From Sipunculus nudus (taxonomy: Eukaryota > Annelida > Sipuncula > Golfingiida > Sipunculidae), in contig CM049307.1 of NCBI GenBank assembly GCA_026874595.1, positions 43,468,362 through 43,532,361 of the forward strand: DNA of 64,000 nt, written 5' to 3'. Below, piece after piece: positions 1 to 13,800 of the stretch. The translations under genes and the position numbers were made by a program. The first letter of the stretch is position 1, and every line of letters begins with the position of its first letter. The notes beneath the pieces were generated by a model, which saw nothing but the letters and a program-made list of their open reading frames with translations, was not told the DNA's origin and did no database searches.

Positions 1-2462
1 CACAGTGTTTTATTTCAGTTAATAAATTGTGTATCATTATACTTCAGCTATTTCTTTCATATTCTGTCATATACATTGTTTCTTACATAAATTACCAGTG
101 GGCAATATACATGCATATTTTTGTCACATAGTGGAAATACTGACACTTTTATGTCAGTATTATGTACTCCATTAAAGTACACAGTCAACAAGGTCTCCAG
201 GATTTTATACAGATACTCTCAAACTCAGTCATAGCTGAGCAATATGACCCACATATCCCTTGTTTAAATTACAGACTTTTATAAAGACTTAAATAAAGAT
301 TTAAGCATACTAATTATACACATAGAACAACAATAGTACATGCAGTGGAATTTAAGAATATGAGTGTCATTTCCAGTGGGATATAATGTAAATGTATTTA
401 TAGTTTTAATAGCAGGTCATGAAAACTCGGACAAGACATTAATTGCCCCTTGTTAGAAGCACAGAGCTTGATGGTGAGGAACATGTATTTGAGTTAAGTG
501 ACACAATGGCTTTTTCTGTCTTTACTTGTGAGCAACTGACATTAATAGCAGCATCCATGTAAGAAGTTTTCACAAAAAGATGATAAATCAACCTGATTTC
601 AGCAGTTCAGCCGTTCCTGCGGTCTTTTTATGAGGTCATTATAAGATTTTCAGGACAACCAACCCAAGTCTTAAGTGTCTACTTGACATAAGGAGAAACC
701 AGCCAGTGGAGACAGAACAACAATGTCAATAATGTTGCTTTAACCTGCTGGTAAAAACACCTCTTAATGAAGCACTGAACCAGTGCTGCCTCTCTGCTGG
801 AGCAGCCTGACTTTGTGTGCAGGACTTTGGACTGCTTGTGCAGCATGCACTGGCAGCTTGGAGTACAGGGGAAAACATTAGGATAAATAGCAGTATTTTT
901 AATGATCCGCAGGAGTCTGGATAGTTAATACCAGCATAAATTGGATCAAGCTTTTTTCATGAGATATACTGTATAGAGTCTCTGCTTGCAGTTAACTGAC
1001 AGCAAATGCCTCTTTTTGATGTTGAACCTTTTAAACTACTCTGTTATTGCATTGAAGTCTTTTGGTCTGCAAAAGAAGATAACAAGTTTTACCTGAGGTC
1101 AAAGCCATTTATATTTTATTAAGTCAAGGGTTTGCTCAGAAGCTTAAATAGAAGATGGAGGAAACACAGGTTTATGAGAATCATTTGTGGGCTTTAGTGT
1201 TGTCTTTATGGGAGACCTTTCTTTATTCTGTTTGTTTTAACAAATCGGCTAAAATTAAGTCTGAGGAGAATGGATGTCCTTCGGAGTTGATGTAACATTA
1301 TCAGCAGGATACAGGAAGGGACAACACAAGATGCTTACTCCCGATGCAGTCTCAGTACATTTGATCTTGTTTTCTATCATTAAAAACCACTACATTACAA
1401 AACCACAACAGGAAAACAAATTGCGCGAGGTTTCTTTTTGATGATTGGTCACTTTAGCAGTCATTGGTGTAGGTTGAAAATTGTACCGAATGATGGTGTA
1501 TTTTCAGGAACAAATAGAGAGGAATAGCTCCGTGGGGATTACGTTACAGGGTATTGACCTGGTACTGCTCAGTGAACAGCTAACCAAGACAGAAGGACGA
1601 GGTTTTGCTTGCAGTAAGGTTTCCATGAGGTCATCATATTACTGACCAGGTGAGAGGATTTGTTGCTAGGGAGGAGGAGCAGGATGAACCACCAAGCTCT
1701 CAGTCAGGTGAGCCTCAGATTTGTTATCGCCATGGAAACGTGTTCGTAATTGATGCTGCGTGATGAATCTGGTGCTTCTCAAGAACCCCAGATTTTATTT
1801 TTCTGAGGGACCTTCTTATACCTTTATAGTATCATTACAGCCTTGATATTCACAGAGTACCTGATTTGGTAGTTGTAAGTATGACAAAAATGGCTAATGA
1901 AAAATAAAATGGTGAGGTTAGAAAAGCTTGAGAAAAAATGTTATTTATAATCTGAGAAAGAGAATTGTTCATGCATCCTAATCAGGGCTATGACTGGATT
2001 TTTCTTTGAATTAATTTTTGTAATGGAACTTTATATTAACTGATTGACTCTATACAAATCAATACAGTAAGACTGTACATGTGATCATTATAACACTGAT
2101 AGGCAATGTCAAGTTTCATTCCTCAGAAAAATACTTTTTTGTACCAAACTTCTTTGAATAGGTAAAGCCAGGTGTTGAGCACATCAAGGAATCATTTAAT
2201 GTGAAATTAAGTGTACTTCAGACTGATGGTTAATAATATCCTACAAATATCAATTACCCAGAATTCCATGGTTCATGTATCCATTGGTCAGGTGTACTAC
2301 TTTTGGTCTGTGGAAGAAGCTTTACTTGGTTAATAATGACAGTAAACCTTGCCTTTATACAAAACTGACCACCACTGACCTTTCAAATGTGTATACCCTT
2401 GGTGACATTTAAAAACCAGGTGGTTTATCATGTTCATGGAAACATATTCACTGAATTGTTAT

Positions 2463-2463
<1 letters not shown>

Positions 2464-2514
<51 letters not shown>
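2464..2514. repeat. (TA)n microsatellite
   Basis: About 25 uninterrupted TA units. Confidence 0.95.
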
Positions 2515-2515
<1 letters not shown>

Positions 2516-2550
2516 GATGTAGAATGAGTGTAGCCAGGTTAGTCTTTCAG

Positions 2551-2677
2551 TGTAGAAAATAAGATGACACCTTAGTGTAGACAACCTGTTTATGTTGTTC
2601 ACAAGCTTCGAAAGTTCTATGCTTCAAGGCTTGTGAACAAAATAAACAGTCCACACTCAGGCATCTTCATCTTATTT

Positions 2678-2690
<13 letters not shown>
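2551..2690. repeat. Foldback (inverted repeat) element
   Basis: Two imperfect arms of about 55-60 bases. The left arm starts with TAGAAAATAAGATGA and contains TTGTTCACAAGC. The right arm is its complement, with GCTTGTGAACAAAATAAAC and TCATCTTATTTTCTA. A short loop lies near 2607-2620. (TA)n lies on the left and (TCTA)n then (TA)n on the right. Confidence 0.7.
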
Positions 2691-2751
<61 letters not shown>

Positions 2752-2762
2752 TCTCTCTCTCT
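2680..2762. repeat. (TCTA)n, (TA)n and (TC)n compound microsatellite
   Basis: About seven TCTA units run into about 18 TA units and then a short TC-rich run. Confidence 0.92.
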
Positions 2763-3714
2763 GAGGGACCACCTCTCAAATAAGACCACCTGTGAATTAA
2801 GTCCACTTTTGGCCAGTCCCATGGGTGTTTTTACTACATGGGTTTCACTATATATATTATAATAAAATGGAGCTCAGCAGTGTTGGTAGTATTCTACAAG
2901 TTGACGATATATCGTCAGTGAAGTGCTTCCAAAAACCTCAGTGCTTATTTTAGTACAAAAAAAAGTGTTGTATTATGGATACAGTATTAAACTTGCACCA
3001 GATGTATGCCAGCTGAAGTTTGCCACCTTAAAAAAGTCATCACTGGGGACAGCTGACTTTATGCGAAAAGAGGAAAGTGCACGTTAGGTGTAGGTGGCGG
3101 CAAGTAAAATGTCATGATTTATTGATCACAGAATGTTTTTTAAATGCTTCTGACTCTTTGAGCTGCATCACCAGTACCAGAAAACATACAACAGCACTTA
3201 CGGTACCGATGATAGGCTCTGTCAAGGCTCCGTTTTAGTTAGATAAAGTGGGCTTTGGCAGAATTTAAATTTTTCATCACTTTTTCAGTTCATTCAGTGA
3301 ACACATAAATAAATAAACAAACAAGAGCTGGTCTGCCTTACCTAGACCATTATTGAGTAGCCTTTCAAGTTAGTTATTCCCAGTGAAACACAACTATGTC
3401 TGATATAACATACAACTCAGTATGCATATCTGATATTTTTTGTTGTAAATGACATACTTGAAAGATAATTGTTTAAAGTCTTCTTGATTTGCTGGACTAT
3501 CCAGTAGTATGCTAGATCAGCCAAAATGTAAGCCATATCAGCCAAATGGGTAAGTCTAAACAGTTCTCGTGCATGCACACACTTATAATTATCCTGGTAC
3601 AACAAGGCTGTAACTGTGTACCACACCTGCAGGTACTTGGTGTTTAAAACATGGAGGATCCCCTGAAAGGCGCACTTGTTTGTGAGTGAAACTCACAAGG
3701 TCACAGTTGTGAGT

Positions 3715-3850
3715 TACAGTCGTCCCATTAAGTTTGCATAGTGATTACCCTGGGTGGGGATTGACTGTGAAAAATCTCATTGCTCTTGGCTGAGATTCCA
3801 AATTGTGATCTCCATACTTTGAGCCCTGTGCTCTACCCCTGTACCATGGA
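3715..3850 (-). repeat. SINE copy, tRNA-derived
   Basis: The minus strand has an A-box-like stretch (GGGGTAGAGCACAGGGC) and a degenerate B box (TTTGGAATCTC). The body has ATCTCAGC, GAGATTTTTCA, CCCCACCCAGGGT and AAACTTAATGG, in the same order as the plus-strand copy near 29600. Confidence 0.6.
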
Positions 3851-4364
3851 ATCCAGGTTAAAACTTAAATGTTCCTGACTGTTCACAGTTTAGATACATG
3901 AACAGGAAGATAGGAAGTTATGTATAGGAAGATCATCATGAACAAAACGAATTGTACAGAAGCATTGGTGTGAACAGGAGAGAGCATACCGACAAAGGAG
4001 AAGTATCCACATGTTAATCAAACATAAAATGTTTAACATATTGTTTATACAGACTCAGCTGTTGTCGTACTGATGGTATTTTGCTGGCTTTCGAGTGATA
4101 CCAGGCTGGGATGTGTACAGATTGTGTTTTTCTTTTTGTGTGGAGCAATACAGATCATTAACACAGCTGTTGGCTGGTACATTAAACATTAAAGGTAAAC
4201 ACTGTCACTGTAAACCTAACCTGGGAGCTTTGATGCGAGTTCTGTGATGTTCTGGCCTTGCTGTGATATTACAGCTCTTGGCGAGTGTTTAAATGAATCT
4301 CGGTTGGAGCCTTTTGTGGCATGAGGTCATGATGCCTGTCACATTTTCAATTAAAAAAAGGGTC

Positions 4365-5400
4365 CGGTATGGTGAAAGAAACCTTGGTGGAAAATAGTGT
4401 TCAAAAATGTAAATTGTGTGATCCACAGAAAAAGTTGGGGATACTATGGTTTTTACAACTGTTATGGTTGATGAATCTTGTCTGTGCAATAGCTCAAAAC
4501 ATTATTTCATGGATCCTTACTATAGTTGATATGAGCATGGGTGAGAGGACAAAGCTTATTCAAAATGACATCATGACCTTTACTAGGAGAGTGTCCTTGA
4601 CCTTGAATAGGTCAATTTTTGGTGAAAATCACACAAATTCTTAAAGAAAGCTTGCATGGATTGATCCTAAAATCAAGTTGACTGAAGATCTTTGATACAG
4701 TTGTCATGTACCGTAAACTGGTGGCGCCACTTGTTATCCTTTGTTTTTGTGCTTTTTAATACCCCCATCATTGCCACTTGACAGTATTGTGAGCATTATA
4801 AGTAAAATACTAAAGAACAGATTTATTTCATATTATGCATATGCATAGATATGGGTTTTTAGATTAGTTATATTATATGTCAGTCATGACCTTCACTAAG
4901 AGAGTGATCTTGACCTTGAATATTTCCATATTTGGTGAAAAACCAAACAAAAATATTGTTTCTCAAATGGATAGATGTATCTGTCAGGAAATCAAAACAA
5001 AAGATGAATAAACTGTTGAAATAGTTTGAAAACCTGTGACCTTGACCTTCACCTTCAAGGTCAAATCTGCCTTTATATTTGATCCGATGAACCCTATAAC
5101 TTTTGAAGTACCCTGTCTTTTTTCTTCAAATGCGATGAAGACATTTTCCACCATGATCTCTGACATGTTTGAAGTCTGGTAACCTTGACCATGCTTTTCA
5201 AGGTCAAATCTGTAGAAACATAGGATTTTATTAACCCCATAACTTTTGAAGTGCAGTATTTCTTTTCTTCAAATTGAAACACAATTGTTTCCAACAAGAC
5301 CTCAGACATGTTCGAAGACTGGTGACCTTGAGCTTGGTTTTCAAGGTCAAAAATGAAAATATTTAGGATTTTTGTTAACCATTATGTCCTAAGTGTGACA
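4365..5400. repeat. Dispersed repeat of the TGACCTT / GGTGGCGCCAC family
   Basis: Shares long stretches with 24060-25080: GGTGGCGCCAC followed by TTGTTATCC, CATTGCCACT followed by ACAGTA, and TTTCATATTATGCATAT followed by CATAGA. It is rich in TGACCTTGACCTT. It has no intact ORF with a known domain. Confidence 0.7.
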
Positions 5401-7014
5401 GCAATATGATTCCCTTAACTCTTTGCCAGGTCAAGCATTTACTAGTAATTCATGTCTGGGATTTGCCAGCTCTTTCAGCTGTGGCCTGACATGGTAATCA
5501 TAGAATATCAGAGGTCCATCCCAGTTGTTGGACTTGTTTCAGCAAGAGCTAACATTCACAACTTTCATTATATAAGATTTTCTTATTAAACTTACATGTT
5601 AATATCTGACATAGCAGATATATTGTATGATCTATATGACATGTTAAGCTCACTGTTAAATACCCAAAGAAGCAAGATGAAATTAGGTAAAAGTAAACAA
5701 GGGAGAAGCTACTGGCAATCTATACAATATGGTCCATAAAGGCCCACAAATATAAACCAAAACAAGCCACTGGTAAGCCAGGTAAGGGCTTATGGGAAGA
5801 CAGGTTTTGTGGGGGTCCTCAAATAACAACCACATCAAGATTTGATTTGATCTAAGGTGCAGGTATTGACACAAATCAAGCTGATAAAATAATCATTTCA
5901 CCTGCCAGGGCCAGATGAACTCCCTGCACTGGCTGCTGTAAATGGCCATACCAGCGCTATATTCTCCACAGTTTTCTATGAGTTTTTCAGCTGGATGCTG
6001 ATCATTTAAGGCCCACCAGAGAATCTGTGAACTTTATATAACCAACCTGGTAAGTATCAATTAGTTAATTCTATAGCACACTCATCAGTTGTCAGCAAGG
6101 AAGTATATAGCAACCTGTGTACCCTGTCAGGTATGTTTAAAATATTACCTTTCATGAAGAGGTTTTATTGATGGGTCTTACATTACTTTTGGGTGCCAGC
6201 TTAGAAACCTTTGCCAGCTAGGTGTAACTGGTGAGTGGCGTGTAATATGTGTACCTTTCACAGGCCTATAATGCCACAGGTTAATAACACTTTGCAAACA
6301 AAATAAATCAAATAAAAAAAAAAACTAAGTTTTAGTCATCATCAGTCCTGCCTAAAACTGATGAGTGATACTGCTCAGATTTATTTGAATGCTAGATATA
6401 CTTCACTCTGTAGTGATGTTGTTGCTTTTATCAACAACTAATTTAAATCTTTTAATAGACTGTGATTAAGAAAATAATGATTTGTAGACCTAAATAAGAT
6501 TTGCCTTCTGATTTCATCAGTCATTTAATGGTCTGTGGTTTCTCCTTATAGCATGCTCACCTGCAGGTTGATTACACGAGACAGTTACGCGGTGACTTTG
6601 ACAGAAACAAATTTTTACATCAACCTGTGTTACTTGTGATCACAAAGTAAGGGTTGGGTTGCAAACAGTTCATACCCATGTCCCAGCTTGATATAGTGGA
6701 AATATTAGAAATTTGCCTTGAATTATAAATTATGAACATCTGTTAATATGCATCATATTATCAATCACAAATTGAGGAGATGATCTTATTTTTTTTTCTT
6801 TGGTTCATGTATCATGTGATAATTAATTTTTTAAATTATGTATCATAACAAGTCCTTACTATCACACATGGTGTATTATCATTATGTTTTGTAAGGTGAC
6901 ATAGTGCAAAGGATTGTATATCAGGAAGGATTTTGTTATGTGGATATTTTTAATAAAAATATAATTTAATTTTTATACTTAATTCTTATTTCTTTAAATT
7001 TGCAGTAATTTCTT

Positions 7015-7145
7015 CAGACTTTCATCTGTTTTGTTGGATTCATGTTTTTTAAAACGTCAATTTATATTAAATGTTTATTAATGCTCATAGCTTGTTTTTA
7101 TCTTTTTGGGTGGATTCATGTTTTTCAAAACCACAAATTTGATAA
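7015..7145. repeat. Short local duplication
   Basis: A block of about 45 bases with GGATTCATGTTTTT followed by AAAAC occurs twice (about 7031-7056 and 7113-7136). It is downstream of, or within, the ADAMTS 3' UTR end. Confidence 0.5.
7074..7079 (-). terminator. Candidate polyadenylation signal of the ADAMTS gene
   Basis: AATAAA on the minus strand, about 540 bases past the TAG stop. It is the first canonical hexamer I see in that direction. Confidence 0.3.
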
Positions 7146-7614
7146 AAAAAAATTATATTACTTACACTGTGTTTCAAAATTAAATGGCATATGATGCAGA
7201 CAGAGAAGTGAAAATACCCACACAAACAAAAGAACACTCTACACTAACATCTTTATAAAATACATAAATTACACGCTGATGCAAAACATGCAGTTATATC
7301 AGATGAAGACATTAATAGGTCAAATGGTATTTCTGAGTGATTCATATTTAGAAAGTTCTTGACGGATCCAGGTTTTCTTCTCAGTCTGAGCTTTCTCAAT
7401 GAAGATACAGCATCAGGTCTATTGTAGTGAAAGTACTGTTGCCATGGTTACCATTGTCAGTGTCCATGGTTACCATAACCGTCCTTTTCATTTTCTAGGA
7501 AAAAACATAATTTAACAATAGTTGATGAAAACGGGAGGCATAGAAAAATATAACAGCAATTGATCACTTGCAGAAAACAGCAGTCAATACAAAAGGTGCA
7601 GTGGCATTTGATCA

Positions 7615-7823
7615 CTATGCTAGGAGTAATGCAGTACAGGTAGCACAACACAATTTTTGATAGATTGGAAACCGGCAAGTTCCTTTCTTGGCAGCAAATT
7701 TGCAGATTCTTGATTTGTCTTTGACACAAGATTTTAACGGTGTAGTGTGGAGCATTCGTGTCTTAGGTGGCACGGTCGTAGCCCTGGGTGTTGTTGTAGG
7801 CCTGGGTGTAGGGGTGGTTGTAA
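7615..7823 (-). CDS. ADAMTS: ADAMTS exon 23: Thr/Pro linker, PLAC domain and stop
   Basis: Encodes residues 965-1033 and a TAG stop (7615-7617). A Thr/Pro-rich linker (965-993), probably O-glycosylated, precedes six cysteines at 997, 1005, 1014, 1023, 1024 and 1027 in the PLAC pattern ([10 protein letters not shown], then YQKLCCATC). The tail TALLLA is short and hydrophobic. Confidence 0.93.
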
Positions 7824-10800
7824 CTGAAACACAAACATGCAAAACATGCTAAAAAAATCAAAACACTCAAGGCACAAAACAATAAAACAAACCATTGTAT
7901 TTATAAAATAAGGTACACTATACATACTATTTGTGGGGAATTAACAGGAAGAAAGGCATTTTTTATTAGATCAGTTAGGCTGCAGGGTACTGATCCTTTG
8001 GATGCAAATGTGTTATTTCAAAATTGATTTCTGTGTATTGTTGTTTTATAAAAAAAATCAAGCCAGATTATAAACTATAGTTACCCATCATAAATTCACA
8101 CCTCTGTATTGTGGACCAAACTACGAGGCCTTTAAATTTTTTAACCATATTGGTTTAAACCTACATGTGTACATGTGTTGTTCCTATAGCAGAACTTGCC
8201 TGCTGTGCCCTACATTTATATACAGTGAAATCTTGCCTGATGATCATGCCCCTATCACAACCACCCTGCTAAGACAACCACATTTCATTTTCCTGGGCTA
8301 AAGTAAATCATAATAAAACCTGCTAATAAATACCACTTAGGCTGATTTTGCAGGTGTTCGTGTGAGCAAGATTTCACAGTGTATGAGAGAATAAATGTGG
8401 ACCTTATCACCAGATTTAACATTTTTATGTACACAGTGGAGTATAGGCTTAGTTGTTTTCAATCAGATATGCAGTAAGTACTGGGCTTGTTTTTATCACC
8501 ATAATAATTCATTATAAGAGTTGGTGTGTGTGGTATTAAGATATAACTGATTGCTTGTACAATACTATTTAATTAAATAATCCTGTTCAGCATGCCCTTT
8601 TAGTATGGATATGTTCAACAAAAACAGATCTCCATGATGAATTAATATCAATTTTCTGTGTTGTGTTGTCACAGCATTGATAGTTTGATCAATTAAAACT
8701 TGATTATGTTTGACAATACATGTATACACTCTCTGGCGACTGGTTTGTTTCTCCGTGATCATACACTTGGTTGTTTATTCAACATACTGAGAGTGCAGGC
8801 AGGTATATTAAACCAGGCATCTCATAAACAGGAATTAAATATCAATTTGTGACATTTATTGAGGATGTTACATGAATGAATAAACACTTAAAAATCATAT
8901 CACACCATAAAATAATTAGCTGAATTTGGGTTTTTTTTGTAAATAATGGGATACAATGAAGATTTTATATTAGTCTGTAACAGATATAAAGTTATATTAA
9001 TCATTAAGCAGATACAAATCATATTACATTGTTAATGTTTATTTATATTAACAAGTCAGCATTTTTAGCGTCCAATTCAATAGAGTAAAATGGAGCATTA
9101 CCTGGACAGGGCGGCTGAGTGCAGATTTTTGTATCTGCTGGTTTTTCTCCTTCACAAATATAAGCATCGGGACCACTGTTCCAGGGGCGTGGACAGTCCA
9201 CACTTCGCTTCTGGATTCCTGTTCCACATCTTACTGAGCACTGCAAGAGATACACTCCCATATTACCATATTTGTTTGATACTTTAAACTCAGTAGTCAG
9301 TGAGTATACGTTTGACTTTAGATCTGGTGTTGCAGGTAAATTGTGGCTGATATACAGATGGACAGAGGAACCATGGGTAACCTAGCAGTGACAATGAAAT
9401 TTTTGCAAAGTCTTTATGTACTGAAACAAAACTTTATAGGGCTTTCTGTGGCAGAACCAAAAAGTCATGACTTTTAATAAGGATGTGACTTCTGTTAGGA
9501 ATTTCACTGTATAAGAATATGCCCTGTTTCACTTTTTTCAAATAATCAGTATCAGTTACCGGTAGACCTCTTCAAGATTAAAATATCAATTTTACAGGAG
9601 GAAGTATAAGCTCAAACTAGATTTAATTCCGTAATCTTAAAAAAAATGTGGAGATCATTAGAATGCCAAACTTTCAGTATTGGGCTTGGTCCATTCATAA
9701 TAAGGTGTGCCTATGGGTAAGCTGAACCAAACTGGCATATCCCTTTAGTGAATCGCCCCCTAAATGGGAAACCTATCAACATAAGTATCAATACATTATA
9801 TAGGGGGAATGACATGTGATAACAGTGGAGGTTAAATATGCAACATTACCATAATGATAGCAATGTCTGTTCACTTTGCTGTTATATTAGAAGTTATAAT
9901 GATTTGCTTGCCCTTGTCCAGTAGCCTATTCTCCACTTTATAACACAAGGTATTCTGTTGCATGGCCTGGAGTATTCTGGCATTGCTGTACGATTACAGT
10001 AGTTGGGGCTTGAGTTCCTCACACGAGTGTAATGATGCATTTTGCACTGAATGTATCTTTGTTGTTCTCCACGATTTCCACAGGTGGCACTGCATCGTCC
10101 CCATTCTTCTGTCTCCCACCTGAAAGAGACAAATTGCACAAGTGAAATGTGAAAAATAAATGCTTTGTAACTTTACTAACTGATCTGTTTATGTCCATTT
10201 GGGGATTTTTTTACAGTTTGAGAACCAGACATATTATAGATGAGCTGTTGACCCCTTATTTGAATTTTCAGTGGTCAGAACAGGTATAGGTGATGCCATG
10301 TTTATTGCGGACTTCCCTTACTGGCTTATATATTTATTGTAATTATTTCTTTATGAACAAACATATGATTAAAAACCATGCATATTTTTTTTTCTTCCTA
10401 ATGCTCCCCACTTGATTAAAATGGATGCTTTAAAATCATGATCATATGGTGCTTCCAACATGTATATGTGTTACACCTTGCCTTCAGTAAAAAAAAAAAA
10501 GATATGTATATATATTATATACATCTGTATGAACCTCTTGAACTTGAAGGTACCATGGGGCCCAAAATAAAAACTACAATAAATCTGCAATATGCAGGAT
10601 TGCAAATATCTTTAAAACAGCATAACCAATAAGCATATTATTTGCACTACAGTGACATTTATCCGTAACTAGTATATAGCTGCTCATATAAGCAGCTGAA
10701 GTAAAGGTTAGTATTTTCTAAACAAATACATTTGCAGTTGGTTATAGGCCCTTTAAAATGCCAGTGTGTTATATCTCTGGCATAGACATAACTTTAACAG

Positions 10801-13800
10801 AGCCATTTGTAAAAAGGGGCTAGTGTTTCAGGTAATACATTCATGAAAGGTCAAATTTAAAAAAAAATGGCTGTGTTTTATCGGTACAGTTGACCTACTC
10901 TTACAAGGTTGTTTATAAAAAACAAAGTTTCCTTAAGACATATTTATAATGGGTCTGAAGCAGTGCTATTGGTAAAAGGGTTAGTGTTTTCTAAAGGTGG
11001 GTCAAGTGTATATATAAATACCAGTGTTGATGTGTCATGTAAGATCCCCAGCTGCTGTGACTATAATACAATCATTATGACTGGTAGAACAGCACTACCT
11101 GACACTATACCTGTCAGCATCCCAGGAAGCTTGGGAGCAGCTGCAGGGTCTTACATGTTCCCATGACAATTGATATACTGTGGCAGAGATGTTAACATCA
11201 CAGAACAGAGGGACGCCCCCCCCCCCCCCCCCCCCCCCCCATGTTCTACACAATATACTGAGATCCCTACCAGACATACAGCCCATGTTAACGAGACTGT
11301 AAATCAGCTCCAGGTAGTCTCACCCATGGTGTGGTGATTACCCTGGGAAGATGTATATTATGGTCAGCACTGAGTGTATTATGACAACCCAGACACTGCT
11401 GTGAAGGACTTGGATAAGATCAAAGCCTCATCAGTATGGCCCAGAACCGTGTTGTGCATATTCTTATAATATGTATGGATATTCACTTTTTAAAAATTCC
11501 AAGAAATCCCTGAAAATTAAATTCCTGTGATTTTACAGCTATTTTTTTAACTTTGTTTGCATAATTTCTCCCATGGAAGGAAGGCCCATGGCCTGTGACT
11601 TACTACTCTATGCTATCACTTAATATCCATCCCAAATGTAATGTTCAATAATTAAAGGGATTCATTGGTCTTCTCTATATTGACAGCATAAAATGCTGAA
11701 TTATTTAAAACAAATTAAAAAAACCTCATTCCAGATTGCCTCATGTAGATACTTAATGGTCCTATAAACTTAAATAATTCACTAAAATGTTGCCTGCTTT
11801 AACTGTTAAAACACAGAAAAAAAGTGGTCCATGTCTGAGGTACGGACTGTAATTCAGCACTACACTGTCTGTTGCCAAGGTCACCTTCCCCTTGAGTACT
11901 TGTCTAATGAAATCTAACTTCATCTTTCCAACATTGAAACAAATGGAAACATGAAACATAGCATGATTTGTTATCATATGCTTCCCAGGTTTGGCCGAGA
12001 CTGGATGAGGACTCTTTTGTAAAACAACTTGTAGCTTGGAATTGTGGTGAATTTTGTGTAAATGTTTAAAACTGCCGACTTGACAGCATGCCTTGAATTG
12101 ATGTTCTGAATGTCTGTTAACAGTGTCTGTTACAGACCTTGTTTTGCATGGTATTTAAGTTTAACTTTAAGCCAAAAATTAAATGAAACATGGGATATTG
12201 TTAACTTCATGTGTGTCCTTGTCTCAGAGATTTACAGTGTAACTTATGTAACTTCTCTTTCATGATAAATAGAATGTTTAATGTGATATTTACAAAGTTG
12301 ATATTTTGTGCAGTTTCAAACTGGTTTCAAATTACTTTGCCGGCATAATTTCTCCCTGTCACTTATACCATAATATGAAAAAGTTGAAATTTTCTACAAT
12401 AGTAGCTAGTTCATATTTAAAATCATCATGTTTTTGTGAACATGAAAGCAAGGAAGATTGAATAGAGGGTCCATTTTGATGGAGCTTACTTCAAAGATTT
12501 ACTTGTAAATACAGTCATAAATGCATGCATGATAAAAGCAGGGGATATGTGAGTGTTACATGTCATTAAACAGTGCTGTCAGCAGGATCCTGAAAGCTGT
12601 AACACAAAAAAAATGTAACACAGTCAGTACCCATCCTCCCACACCTGTTAGCATCAACCAATAAAAAAAAAACCATCAACCAGGTGGTATAGGGACTTCC
12701 ATCCCTGCTTCCCGGAAGCTGCATCTTTTTATTCCTAGCATCCTCACCTAATGATTCTCAGGTATTTAGGAAACCTACCAGAGTGACTTTTTACAGGCCA
12801 AGCAGTTCTCCATGTGTGACCATCTTGAGTTGTTGATATGCGCAGGCTCTTGTAGGGGTGTATAAAAGAATATCACCCTACTTAAGAGGCCAATGTAATC
12901 ACTGCTGATTGCTTATTGCATTTTAACGCTGCACAGAACAGGTGTGGCCAGATACACTTCACTCAATGCGGTAAAACACTCGTGTTTATATGTATGATAA
13001 TCAATATATCCACAGGCCCTCCCAGGGGTGGAAATTACACCACATGGGCACAGCATCAATTTGTACACAGTAACCAGTGAATTTATTGTTAGAGGTTGAA
13101 ATGCAGGTACTACATGACAAATATTCCAAATCCCAGATATTGACAGGGCTGAAAATACAACATAAAGTGCACAGTGTCTTTCTGTAGTGAGAAATTATAA
13201 GAGTATTTTCTGAAAATGTGAAATTGTGCAAGGACCCAAAACTTTGGGTATGATAAACAGTACACATTCCAGGCAGGCTCCATCAGAATGGAAATCTGTA
13301 CATCATAAGAGTTTAACAGTTTATTTATTTGTGATAATAAGTGAATAAGTTCTCATGAAAAGTAAAAATTTGGCCTCAAACACGAAATACACAAGTTAAT
13401 GCAAGAGAGTCCTTAAATCTCCCAATCTCTGTTAGAGTTCATCATTCAAGTATGCACATATTAAATGCATTTTGATAATATATTAAAAATTCAGTTGACA
13501 TTAAGATTAAACAAGGCCTCAGCCCCACAGACTGAATTGAACAATTGCCTGTCATATTTTGCATTACCTGACTGATATTGTACCTGGCCTTAGGCAGACC
13601 CTGATTCATATAAACTGAGATGTAATGCCATTATAAAGTGCTTTATTGCTACAGCAAGAAGTTGTGAGAGCAGGAGGGCCTTTTTTAAAGCTACTTTAGT
13701 ACGTGCTGTTCCTCTGTTACAGGGGCCCTGGGAGCATAGTTAGCTAAGTATAACTTACGGAATGATGCAATGCAGCACTGTGCCAACTCAATACAGCAAT

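Larger units (their letters stand above)
1..7073. other. Intergenic region downstream of the ADAMTS gene
   Basis: I see no supported coding exon here. It holds microsatellites, a foldback, a MITE-like copy, a SINE and a TGACCTT-type dispersed repeat (listed separately). The remainder, including 1-2460, 5400-6540 and 6540-7073, is AT-rich DNA in which I see no feature. Confidence 0.6.

Noticed and set aside
4369..4644. 91-codon plus-strand frame with hydrophobic centre
   Set aside because: It lies within a dispersed non-coding repeat whose second copy at 24060 does not keep the frame.
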